Below, one piece after another: positions 1 through 6,369 of a stretch of DNA of 10,288 nucleotides (the stretch's first letter is position 1; every line of letters starts with the position of its first letter). Location of the stretch: assembly GCA_025451715.1 (NCBI GenBank), contig JANWJY010000159.1:1-10288 (forward strand), written 5' to 3'. Source of the DNA: Fimbriimonadaceae bacterium. Lineage in GTDB: Bacteria; Armatimonadota; Fimbriimonadia; Fimbriimonadales; Fimbriimonadaceae. The notes beneath the pieces are model-generated. The model ran no database searches. It was not told the origin of the DNA and saw nothing but the letters and a program-made list of their open reading frames with translations. A program made the translations under genes and the position numbers.

Positions 1-1707
1 GCTTGTCGGCACGATCCAGAGCGACTCGCCGCGGTTGGCGACGGAAGCCGGCAGGTAGGCGCCTTGGCCCGGATCGTACTTGAACGCCCGGAAGTCGACT
101 TCCGGCACGAGGCCGAGGACCGCACCGAGAGAGTTGTCCGGGAAGATGTAGGGGAACGTCACCATCTGTGCGCCGGCCGCGAGCCTGATGATCGGTGTCG
201 CCGCGATTCTTATGCTGGTCGACAGAGTCCTCTGTGGGCCAGGAACCGGTGCGAACGTGATCGAGATCGGAAGATCGCCGAATGTGACGCCGTCCGATTC
301 GACCTGCCACTCGACGAAGCCGATCGCGTTCGGAGCCACCGTTCCAAGAACCTTCTCCTGGGTCTCCCCAGCAACGAGGCTCAGTCCGGTCGGCAGCGTG
401 ATGATGAATCGAACGCTCTGCATCGCGACGGCCTGGTCTAGCTTCGCGTACTGGTTGTCGATGTACGCGCGGACCGTCATCGGGTTCGGGGAGAGTCCGT
501 CCTGACCGTTAGGGTCGGCGTTGATCATTCGCGGAGCGTCTACGACTGCCGCGTACGGGTCGTTGTAGTCCGAAACGCCCCAGCTGCTCTTGAGCACCTG
601 GATGATCCTTCGTCGGCCACCGGCTGCGACCTGGACGACTGGGTATCGCTGTGCGATCGAGTGGTCGTAAATGTAAACGTCCGCTTCTTCTTGGGTGCCC
701 GTCGGGTCGCCGAAGACATTGAAGCGCAGGTTGTTGTTCCACAGCGTGAAGAAGTGGTCACCGATCCGGATGAGGTCGGCCGTGCTCGCGCCGATGAACT
801 GGTTCGCGTTCAACGGGTCAGGCGACAGCTTTCGCATGGTCAGGTCGGGCACGTTTGTCACGTGCAGTCCATAGGCTTCTGTCTGTCCGGCAAGGAACTG
901 CACCCAGGCCGGGAACCGCTGGCTCGTTCGAGGCAGTCGGTGGTCGTTCCGGATCGGACGGGTCGTCGGAGTCACAAAGTAGCCCGTGAACTGGTCTTGG
1001 GTCAGCTTCGAGACGCCGAAGTTCGTACCAAGCACGGCAAAGAACTGGTTGGTGAAGGTCTGAGAGTCGAACTGACCGAAGCTTGTGTGCTGGCCGCCCC
1101 ACAATCCGAACAACAGCCCGAGAGGGCGAGGCTCTGGATCCAGGTTGACGATGTCCCACCACAAGATCGCGGCGTCGCCGACGTTGCGGACGGTCAGAGT
1201 GACGTCGACCTCGCCGTCGGTCCAGGCGCCGACCATGTACCGCTTTGAGGCACCTTCGAACGCGAGACGCAGTCCGCCGTCACCAAAGAGCTCACCGTCG
1301 GCAGGGGCGTCCGTGTCCTTGGAGATGATCGCGTAGCAGAAGTCGCCCACCGGGTCGACTGGGGCGCCCATCGAGAGTGCCAGGCCGTCGTCGAAAGACG
1401 ATTGGACAGATCCCGTGCTCCCCATGAAGAACGAGAGACGGCCGGAGGCCTCCAATTCGCGCGCGGGTGTCCAGCACGGCCCGTTTGGGCCGCCCCACGT
1501 CGCGGTGCCGGAAACACCCATCGATACGCCAAAAATGCCGTTCGTGATGAGGTTGTAACCGTAGTCGGGCGAATACTGGGGCTCTGGTGGATCTCCGGAA
1601 AAGTCCCGGCACTCCTCAAACCAGCCCGCTCCGATGATTTGGGCTTGGGCAGCGGTGGCGCCGATCACGGCAATTGCCGCACATCCTACAAAATATCTCA
1701 GCTTCAT
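1..1707 (-). CDS. Secreted protein of unknown function, 3' end off window
   Basis: An uninterrupted frame of 569 codons starts at ATG 1707 and is still open at base 1, so the C-terminus is missing. Residues 1-22 look like a Sec signal peptide: MKLR, then a hydrophobic core, then A-Q-A before Q23. The mature part is rich in Gly, Asp, Asn, Phe and Trp and reads like an all-beta extracellular protein. Around residues 160-185 the pattern VTLTVRNVGDAAILWW recalls beta-sandwich 'additional domain' repeats of surface proteins, but I do not recognise a family. An AGGA 10 bases before the ATG is a plausible ribosome binding site. It lies 91 bases downstream of the CsgG-like gene in the same direction, with a strong hairpin between them, and both products are predicted to be exported. 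A shared surface role is inference. No catalytic motif is evident. Confidence 0.85.
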   Translation of the reverse strand, partial: MKLRYFVGCAAIAVIGATAAQAQIIGAGWFEECRDFSGDPPEPQYSPDYGYNLITNGIFGVSMGVSGTATWGGPNGPCWTPARELEASGRLSFFMGSTGSVQSSFDDGLALSMGAPVDPVGDFCYAIISKDTDAPADGELFGDGGLRLAFEGASKRYMVGAWTDGEVDVTLTVRNVGDAAILWWDIVNLDPEPRPLGLLFGLWGGQHTSFGQFDSQTFTNQFFAVLGTNFGVSKLTQDQFTGYFVTPTTRPIRNDHRLPRTSQRFPAWVQFLAGQTEAYGLHVTNVPDLTMRKLSPDPLNANQFIGASTADLIRIGDHFFTLWNNNLRFNVFGDPTGTQEEADVYIYDHSIAQRYPVVQVAAGGRRRIIQVLKSSWGVSDYNDPYAAVVDAPRMINADPNGQDGLSPNPMTVRAYIDNQYAKLDQAVAMQSVRFIITLPTGLSLVAGETQEKVLGTVAPNAIGFVEWQVESDGVTFGDLPISITFAPVPGPQRTLSTSIRIAATPIIRLAAGAQMVTFPYIFPDNSLGAVLGLVPEVDFRAFKYDPGQGAYLPASVANRGESLWIVPTS

Positions 1708-1727
1708 GATCTATCTGTCCTAGGGTT

Positions 1728-1765
1728 CCCTGGCATAGCTCCCTTGTCGGGGTTCTACGCCAGGG
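1728..1765 (-). other. Intercistronic RNA hairpin
   Basis: On the minus strand the 38 bases fold into an 11 bp stem, CCCTGGCGTAG with CTATGCCAGGG (one G-T pair). A 2x2 AA/AG internal loop follows, then a CCC/GGG stem and a 6-base loop. It lies between the stop of the CsgG-like gene (1799) and the start of the secreted-protein gene (1707). No U-tract follows on either strand, so it is not a classical intrinsic terminator. It could be an RNA-stability or processing element, a U-less terminator, or a translational control element for the downstream gene. Confidence 0.55.
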
Positions 1766-1798
1766 ATTCGTCTATCCACTCACTCTATTGTCCGATGC

Positions 1799-3685
1799 CT
1801 ATAGGCCGCCGCGTGGTCCCGGAGGAGGTGTCAGGCGCTTGAATCGCCGCACTCCGCTGTAAATGAACCGCATGCCGTTCGAGTCCCGGACTGGGCCCGG
1901 CGAGTCTGCGGGGTTCCGCGCGCCGATTCTCCAGTAAACGTCGACAGCACCTGGGAAGAACGTCGACGTGTCCACCGTCGGCGAACTCACAGTCTGGCCG
2001 CCGGCCTCGGTCAGCTCGATGAACGGAGTCATCGTCACCGTTTGGTTCCCTGACGGGAACGCTGGGCTCGTCGAGAGCTGCAGAACGTACTCGATCTGAA
2101 CGCTCTGAACCGGACCGCGCACCGAGGAGAACTGGAACGCAATCGGGGTCGCCACGATCTGGTCCGGGTCTGGAGACCTGAGCTCAGACCGAACGAACGG
2201 AGTCGCGATGCCGCTGGCGTTGAGCCGCTTCGAGATGAAGTAGCACCACTCTTCCGTCTGACCGGTCGAGCCGCCCGTCGTGCCGCCCGTCGTCGTTCCT
2301 CCGCCCGTAGTCGTACCGCCGCCAGTCGCGCCGCCACCTGTCGCGCCGCCACCGCCGCCGGTCGCAGAACCCGGAAGGCTGAGTCCGCTGACGCGGAACA
2401 CGACTTCGACCGAATACTGATAGGGGGTGCCCGGAATCATAGGGTTGCCGGGGGTGTTCGAAGAGCCTGGAAGCTCATTGCACGTGACGTTCGTGTCCAC
2501 GCCCGTAAAGTCGAACCAGGGGTTCGAAGCACTTGGGGCGTTTGTGCCGATCGCGTCGTCAACGATGTTGCCGAGCTGACCTGCCGCGACCGCTACTGGA
2601 GACGTTGAACCGTCGTTGCGCCAGACTTGCCAGCGGTAAGGGCCTTCTTCGTTGCCACGCAGGAACGGGTCGCGGGTCCAGCTAATGTTGACTGCCGCCT
2701 GGTCGGAGGCCGTCGCCATCGCCTCGGCCTTGATCGAAGCGAGGTTCGAGTCGCCGCTGCGACCCTGGCCGAGCAGGAACGCGAGCGCTAGTACGACGAG
2801 CAGGAGCGATACGAGCCCGCTGTTGCTGCCGCCTCGCGCCTTGCGCGAGGTCTTGAGCTCGCCATCGTCGCCGATGCTCTTTGGAGTCGCGGTCGGCGAG
2901 TAGAGAGTTCGAACCTTGTCGCCCGGCTGTACGCCTTTGATCAGGTTGCCGTAGCTGACGTAAGAAGAGTCCGCGTCCACGTTGGTGATCGTCGCAGAAC
3001 CCACCTGGTCCTTTCCGCGGATGATGATCACGTCCATGCCGCTGCGGAATCCCGCACGGCTGCCGCGGTTGATCAGAGCCTGGTCTTTGAGGGTGTTGAG
3101 AACGGTCGCCGAAGGAAGCTGTCGGGCCTGCATCTCGCGAACGACACGAAAGGCCATGTCGCTGATCGCGTTGCCCATCAGTGTCCCCGACGCAACGTCG
3201 TCCGTTCGGATGCCCGATGCTCCGATGTCGTGGCCGCCGTTGACTGTCAAGCCTGACGCCACGTCCCGCATTTCAACCGCGACCAAGATGCGCGCGATGC
3301 GCCCGTTGCCGCTGTTGTCGACCCGGGCGTCGATGACTCGACCGGTGATGATCGTGCTGACGTTCAGGTTTTGGCCGAGCCGGATAAGACTAGCCCTGTC
3401 CGTCGGCGCAGTCTGCCAGCCCATGTCGTTGATGACGCGGTTGATCGTCTCGATCGGAATCAGGTCTGCTGAACCGAGGCTCGAGAGCTCGGAGCGGAAC
3501 GCCGCTGCGGCTCGTATGCCAAGGTCGGGCATCCCGACGCCCATTGCGCGTGACTCGACTTCGAAGTCGATTACCGCAACCGCGGGAAAGTCTTGAATCT
3601 GGGCGGTGGCCGTCCTCGCAGCCCCGAGCCCAAGCGTCAGCGCAGCAAGAGCACCAACGAACGCATTAAAACGAAAACGCTTCAC
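1799..3685 (-). CDS. CsgG-like (TolB-N fold) envelope protein with mid-protein TM and Gly/Thr linker
   Basis: 628 residues from a GTG start at 3685, with a GAGGAGG ribosome binding site 10 bases upstream. Residues 1-28 resemble a signal peptide (MKRFRF, hydrophobic core, A-T-A before Q29). Residues about 34-190 have the CsgG/TolB-N pattern: PAVAVIDFE strand, a helix with repeated Ala, a PIETINRVINDMGW stretch, then LGQNLNVSTIITGRVIDARV. In CsgG-type proteins this domain assembles in the periplasm or at the outer membrane. Residues about 195-262 (NRGSRAGFRSGMDVII, then GVQPGDKVRTLY) resemble the C-terminal domain of FlgT-like proteins. Residues 289-307 are a strongly hydrophobic segment, preceded by RKAR. 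Residues 325-435 look fibronectin-III-like (AVNISWTRDP, RWQVWRND). A Gly/Thr-rich linker at 440-476 leads to a final beta-rich domain. Family assignment is by eye; precise function is unknown. Confidence 0.88.
   Translation of the reverse strand: MKRFRFNAFVGALAALTLGLGAARTATAQIQDFPAVAVIDFEVESRAMGVGMPDLGIRAAAAFRSELSSLGSADLIPIETINRVINDMGWQTAPTDRASLIRLGQNLNVSTIITGRVIDARVDNSGNGRIARILVAVEMRDVASGLTVNGGHDIGASGIRTDDVASGTLMGNAISDMAFRVVREMQARQLPSATVLNTLKDQALINRGSRAGFRSGMDVIIIRGKDQVGSATITNVDADSSYVSYGNLIKGVQPGDKVRTLYSPTATPKSIGDDGELKTSRKARGGSNSGLVSLLLVVLALAFLLGQGRSGDSNLASIKAEAMATASDQAAVNISWTRDPFLRGNEEGPYRWQVWRNDGSTSPVAVAAGQLGNIVDDAIGTNAPSASNPWFDFTGVDTNVTCNELPGSSNTPGNPMIPGTPYQYSVEVVFRVSGLSLPGSATGGGGGATGGGATGGGTTTGGGTTTGGTTGGSTGQTEEWCYFISKRLNASGIATPFVRSELRSPDPDQIVATPIAFQFSSVRGPVQSVQIEYVLQLSTSPAFPSGNQTVTMTPFIELTEAGGQTVSSPTVDTSTFFPGAVDVYWRIGARNPADSPGPVRDSNGMRFIYSGVRRFKRLTPPPGPRGGL
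2258..2368 (-). repeat. Degenerate Gly/Thr tandem repeat inside CDS
   Basis: Encodes residues 440-476 of the CsgG-like protein, made of short GGG/ATGGG/TTTGGG units. At DNA level it is a run of degenerate GGC/GGT/GGA and ACG/ACT codons, so it is likely to vary in length between strains. It probably forms a flexible linker between the fibronectin-like part and the C-terminal domain. Confidence 0.7.
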
Positions 3686-3891
3686 GGTCGTGCGTCCTCC
3701 TCAGTCCAGTAGTCAAAGTGTCGCATCTTCACGTTCCCAAAACAGCCTAAAGCCAGCCTCAGCCAGGCGACCCGGCAAGTCAATGCTGATCATAGCCGAT
3801 CATGGGCGGTGGGCGCAATTGCACGGGTTGCTTTCGCTTGAACCCTGTGCGGCGCCCAGCCCGCGATCCTGGCTCTGGTTCAGACCAGCGG
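3686..3891 (-). promoter_or_regulatory. Long structured leader of the CsgG-like gene
   Basis: This non-coding stretch would be transcribed if the promoter at 3892-3920 is used. It contains the GAAA-capped hairpin at 3811-3857 and a repeated ATGATC motif with a GATC/GATC inverted pair (about 3785-3803). It also has a GGCT-rich stretch able to form GCCT/AGGC pairs (about 3740-3770), and it ends in the ribosome binding site. It does not match a riboswitch class I can name. Confidence 0.45.
3811..3857 (-). ncRNA. GAAA-tetraloop hairpin in leader or coaE 3' region
   Basis: On the minus strand the stems are GGGCGC/GCGCCC, GCAC/GTGC, GGGTT/AACCC and GC/GC, closed by a GAAA tetraloop. They are separated by a 1x4 internal loop, a single A bulge and a CAA bulge. 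About 17 pairs in 47 bases is far from chance. The GNRA loop appears only on the minus strand (the plus strand has TTTC), which points to function in minus-strand RNA. No U-tract follows. It is either a cis-regulatory leader element of the CsgG-like gene or a 3'-end structure of the coaE transcript. Confidence 0.55.
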
Positions 3892-3920
3892 AGTATAGCA
3901 CGCTTCCAGATTCAACGCAA
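3892..3920 (-). promoter_or_regulatory. Predicted sigma70-type promoter for the CsgG-like gene
   Basis: The -10 box is TATACT (3897-3892, 5 of 6 consensus). A weak -35, TTGCGT (3920-3915), lies 17 bases upstream, immediately after the coaE stop codon. Transcription would start near 3885, giving a leader of about 200 bases. The -35 matches only in TTG. Confidence 0.45.
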
Positions 3921-4505
3921 CTAGCGCGAAACCAGCGAACGGGCCAGCTCCTCCACGTCTCGTTGGACGGAGTCCAGGGGCCGGTCCGTTCGAATCGTTC
4001 GGTCTGCGAAAGCCAATTTGACCTCGCTTGCAAGTTGGCTCGCAGCGAGCCTCTCAGCCCGCTCCCTGTCCCCTAGGCGCTCGGTCAGCCTCCGTAGCCG
4101 CTCTTCCGGGGCGCACACGACGACCCAGATCCGACTGAAAGCGGCTTGGATGCAGGTCTCGAGCAGCAGCGGTACTTCTACAACGTCCGCGCTCGTCTCG
4201 ACCAAGCGTGAGAACACCTCTGGGTGCAGGATTTCGTTCAGTGCCCTGCGCTTCTCAGGCTGGTTCGCGACGATCGAGATCAACGAATCCCGATCGAAGG
4301 GTGTCCGCATCTCAAGTGCACTTGAGACCTCTGCCTGAACCGCCGGGTCGCTGAGGACCTCGCTCGCGATCTCGTCTGCCGAAGCCGTCGAGAGCCCGAA
4401 CTCCGAGAGCATCCGAAGCACAGTGGTCTTCCCTTCGGCGACCCCACCCGTCAGTGCGGCTGAGAGTAAAGCCATCTGTCCAAATGGACGGAGCGCAGGG
4501 GACAT
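3921..4505 (-). CDS. coaE: Dephospho-CoA kinase
   Basis: 194 residues (E. coli CoaE is about 206). It phosphorylates the ribose 3'-hydroxyl of dephospho-CoA with ATP, the last step of coenzyme A synthesis, in the cytosol. Visible features are the P-loop GGVAEGKTT (residues 20-28), the helix segment ILHPEVF (92-98), VVEVPLLLE (108-116), the core strand IWVVVCAPEERL (126-137), the lid-like ERLGDRERAERLAASQ (142-157) and the ADRTI strand. Odd point: the DAD motif that follows the P-loop by an invariant spacing reads S42-A43-D44, so the first Asp is Ser. The start is uncertain. ATG 4505 has AGGG upstream but sits in a hairpin loop; ATG 4475 (184 residues, starting MALLSAALTGG) is closer to the usual family N-terminus but has only a poor ribosome binding site. 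It lies 36 bases after rpsA, an arrangement also known from mycobacteria (rpsA-coaE). Confidence 0.93.
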   Translation of the reverse strand: MSPALRPFGQMALLSAALTGGVAEGKTTVLRMLSEFGLSTASADEIASEVLSDPAVQAEVSSALEMRTPFDRDSLISIVANQPEKRRALNEILHPEVFSRLVETSADVVEVPLLLETCIQAAFSRIWVVVCAPEERLRRLTERLGDRERAERLAASQLASEVKLAFADRTIRTDRPLDSVQRDVEELARSLVSR

Positions 4506-4522
4506 ACGCCGCCCTGCGCTCC
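4478..4522 (-). promoter_or_regulatory. Double hairpin over the coaE start region
   Basis: A perfect 11 bp inverted repeat, GGAGCGCAGGG (minus strand 4522-4512) with CCCTGCGCTCC (4500-4490), has an 11-base loop containing the ATG at 4505. Directly after it is a 4 bp hairpin, GTCC-ATTT-GGAC (4489-4478). The second in-frame ATG (4475) starts 2 bases beyond. The upstream AGGG ribosome binding site lies in the 5' arm and would be hidden when folded. Confidence 0.6.
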
Positions 4523-4541
4523 ATTCGCGTTCACGACGGAA

Positions 4542-6275
4542 CTACTCCGCCTTCTCTTCGGTCGGCTCGGAGGTCGCCTCCGCAATCGGTTCGGCTTTCG
4601 GAGCCCGATCCTCGACGACCGGCTCAGCCTCTGCCTTCACCGATTCTGGTGCAACGGCTTCTGCCTTCTGCGCCTTCTCCTCGACGGCTGACTCCTGTGC
4701 CGCGGATTCGGCTTTCGGCGGCCTCGGTTTCTTTTGCGCGGGAGCCCCTGCTCCTGCGGGCGCGTCTTGCGGCAGGATGCCCTTCAGCATCCCTAGCCGC
4801 TCACCGATCGTGGCACCGCCAGTAGGGGCAGCCCTCCCTGCAGAGGTCTCCTGCTCCTGTTCGGGCCTGCCGCCCTTGCGGCGCTTCTTGCCGCCAGGGC
4901 CGCTCTTGCCTCGGTCGCCGCGGTCGCCTCGGTCACCGCGACCGCCACCGAACTCGTAGCTCGGCGCGTCGCGGAGCGGCGGCTCGGAGCCGTCCCTCAG
5001 CGAGAGCACCATTCGACGCTCGTCGGGACGCAAGTCTAGGATCGTCGCCTCGACCTCCTGCCCGGCTTCGACGGCCTCCTGTGGCTTCTTGATGCGACGG
5101 CTCGACATCTCGCTGACCGGCAGGAACGCCTCCGCTCCTTCGGGCAGCCGGACGAAAGCGCCGCTCTGCACGAGCCGCGAAATCTTGACCGGGATCTTCT
5201 GGCCCTTCTTGTAGTTCTCGCGGATGAGGTTCCACGGGTCGGGGAGCACCTGGCGGAGGCCAAGGCTGATCCGACCAGAGTCCTTGTCCAACCGGAGCAC
5301 CATGACGTTGATCTCGTCGCCCTCGCGAAGGACCTCCTTCGGGTGGTCGATCCGCATCCAGCTCATCTCGCTGATGTGTAGCAGCCCGTCGATCCCGCCA
5401 AGGTCGACGAACGCGCCGTAGTCCGTCAGCCGGCGCACGACGCCAGGCAGTACGTCTTGCGGCTTGACGTCCGTGAAAATCTTGTCCTTGACCTCGTCGC
5501 GACGCTCGGTCTCTGCCGAGCGGTTCGAGAGCACAACCTTCTTCCTGTCCCGGTCGACCTCGATGATCTTCACCGGCAGGATCTGGCCGACGTACTTCTC
5601 GATGTTCCGGAGCCGACCGCTTCCCACGTGCGTCGCTGGCACGAACCCTCGAACGCCGATGTCGACCACGAGACCGCCCTTCACCCTGTCAATGACTTGG
5701 GCCTGGAAGACCGTTCCTTCCTCAAAGGCGTCGAGGATCTTCTGCCACTGGTTGTCAAAGTCCGCACGCCGCTTTGAAACGAGCGGTGCGCCCTCTGCGC
5801 CACCAGCCCGAAGGACGATCACGTCGAAGGTGTCGCCCGGCTTGAACATCTCAGACGCGTGCTCGAGTGGCTTGTCGGTCAGCTCTTCGAGCTGGATGAT
5901 CGCCTCGGCCTTGGTGCCGAGGTCGACAAACACTCTGTCCTTCTCGACTTGGATGACCGTGGCCTCGATGCGGTCGCCCTTTTTGAGCTGACGTCCGTTA
6001 TCGCGGTTGGGGTCGTCCGATTCGAGGTCGGCCATCGCTTGGTCGAACAGCTTTGCGTCGTCGGAGACGGTGGTCATGGCGGCAGTGCCGCTGGGCGTCG
6101 GATCGGGTTGGGCCGTCGCAACCGGAGCAGAACTCGGAATCGGCTGCTCGGTGACGGCGGTCTCGGAACTCGGCGTGTGGCCACTGCCCGGCGCGGGGGT
6201 GTTCTCCGGCTCGGTCAATGTGCCCGTGCCGGTCTCCGCGCCCTGGACTGCGGTCGTCAACTGGTCGTCGGTCAT
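4542..6275 (-). CDS. rpsA: 30S ribosomal protein S1 (four S1 domains, disordered tails)
   Basis: 577 residues from ATG 6275. S1 helps mRNA bind to the 30S subunit and unfold. Four OB-fold S1 domains are visible: about 98-170 (KKGDRIEATVIQVEKDRVFVDLG), 186-252 (EEGTVFQAQVIDRVKGGLVVDIG), 272-341 (GVVRRLTDYGAFVDLGGIDGLLHISEM) and 356-427 (KIPVKISRLVQSGAFVRL). Domain 3 is the most canonical. Residues 1-95 are Thr/Pro/Ala-rich and probably disordered. Residues 443-470 hold an RGDRGDRGDRGK repeat and a KKRRKGGR patch, and 505-577 are a Lys/Ala/Glu/Pro-rich tail. Four domains instead of the six in E. coli resemble actinobacterial and Gram-positive S1. The frame is open up to 6407 but that extension overlaps xylB and is not domain-like, so 6275 is chosen. 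The ribosome binding site there is weak. Confidence 0.93.
   Translation of the reverse strand: MTDDQLTTAVQGAETGTGTLTEPENTPAPGSGHTPSSETAVTEQPIPSSAPVATAQPDPTPSGTAAMTTVSDDAKLFDQAMADLESDDPNRDNGRQLKKGDRIEATVIQVEKDRVFVDLGTKAEAIIQLEELTDKPLEHASEMFKPGDTFDVIVLRAGGAEGAPLVSKRRADFDNQWQKILDAFEEGTVFQAQVIDRVKGGLVVDIGVRGFVPATHVGSGRLRNIEKYVGQILPVKIIEVDRDRKKVVLSNRSAETERRDEVKDKIFTDVKPQDVLPGVVRRLTDYGAFVDLGGIDGLLHISEMSWMRIDHPKEVLREGDEINVMVLRLDKDSGRISLGLRQVLPDPWNLIRENYKKGQKIPVKISRLVQSGAFVRLPEGAEAFLPVSEMSSRRIKKPQEAVEAGQEVEATILDLRPDERRMVLSLRDGSEPPLRDAPSYEFGGGRGDRGDRGDRGKSGPGGKKRRKGGRPEQEQETSAGRAAPTGGATIGERLGMLKGILPQDAPAGAGAPAQKKPRPPKAESAAQESAVEEKAQKAEAVAPESVKAEAEPVVEDRAPKAEPIAEATSEPTEEKAE
4912..4938 (-). repeat. Three 9-bp tandem repeats in rpsA
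   Basis: On the plus strand the units are CGGTCGCCG, CGGTCGCCT and CGGTCACCG. They encode the repeated Arg-Gly-Asp units at about residues 446-456 of the S1 protein, in a basic, glycine-rich, RNA-binding-like stretch. Confidence 0.7.
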
Positions 6276-6305
6276 TCTTTGATGTGTACCTATGAGAGGA
6301 TGTGG

Positions 6306-6331
6306 TGACGCATGGCGGCATGGCGCCGTCA
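6306..6331 (-). promoter_or_regulatory. Possible stem-loop in the rpsA leader
   Basis: On the minus strand TGACG (6331-6327) can pair with CGTCA (6310-6306), with an inner GCG/CGC stem and a CATG bulge. It lies between the predicted promoter and the rpsA start. rpsA of E. coli is autoregulated through its leader; whether this is similar is inference. Confidence 0.3.
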
Positions 6332-6341
6332 ACGTGCCCCT

Positions 6342-6369
6342 ATTGTAGCCGAATTCATCCCCGTGTCCA
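6342..6369 (-). promoter_or_regulatory. Predicted sigma70-type promoter for rpsA
   Basis: The -35 is TGGACA (6369-6364, 5 of 6) and the -10 is TACAAT (6347-6342, 5 of 6), with a 16-base spacer. It overlaps the last codons of xylB (stop 6357-6355) and would start transcription near 6335, about 60 bases before the rpsA ATG. It lets rpsA-coaE be expressed independently of xylB. Confidence 0.6.

Noticed and set aside
661..1248. 195-codon plus-strand frame
   Set aside because: It is the reverse complement of the secreted-protein gene; that gene's own frame is open for 569 codons with a signal peptide.
2982..3596. 204-codon frame antisense to the CsgG-like gene
   Set aside because: Low-complexity Arg/Ser/Met/Pro composition typical of the reverse strand of a GC-rich gene; no recognisable domain or ribosome binding site.
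3785..3803. TATGAT as an alternative promoter -10 for the CsgG-like gene
   Set aside because: No -35 at a suitable distance (the hexamer there is GCGCCC, part of the hairpin).
3805..3860. c-di-GMP-I riboswitch
   Set aside because: GCACAGGG and a GAAA loop are present, but the rest of the conserved core and the tetraloop-receptor stem are missing.
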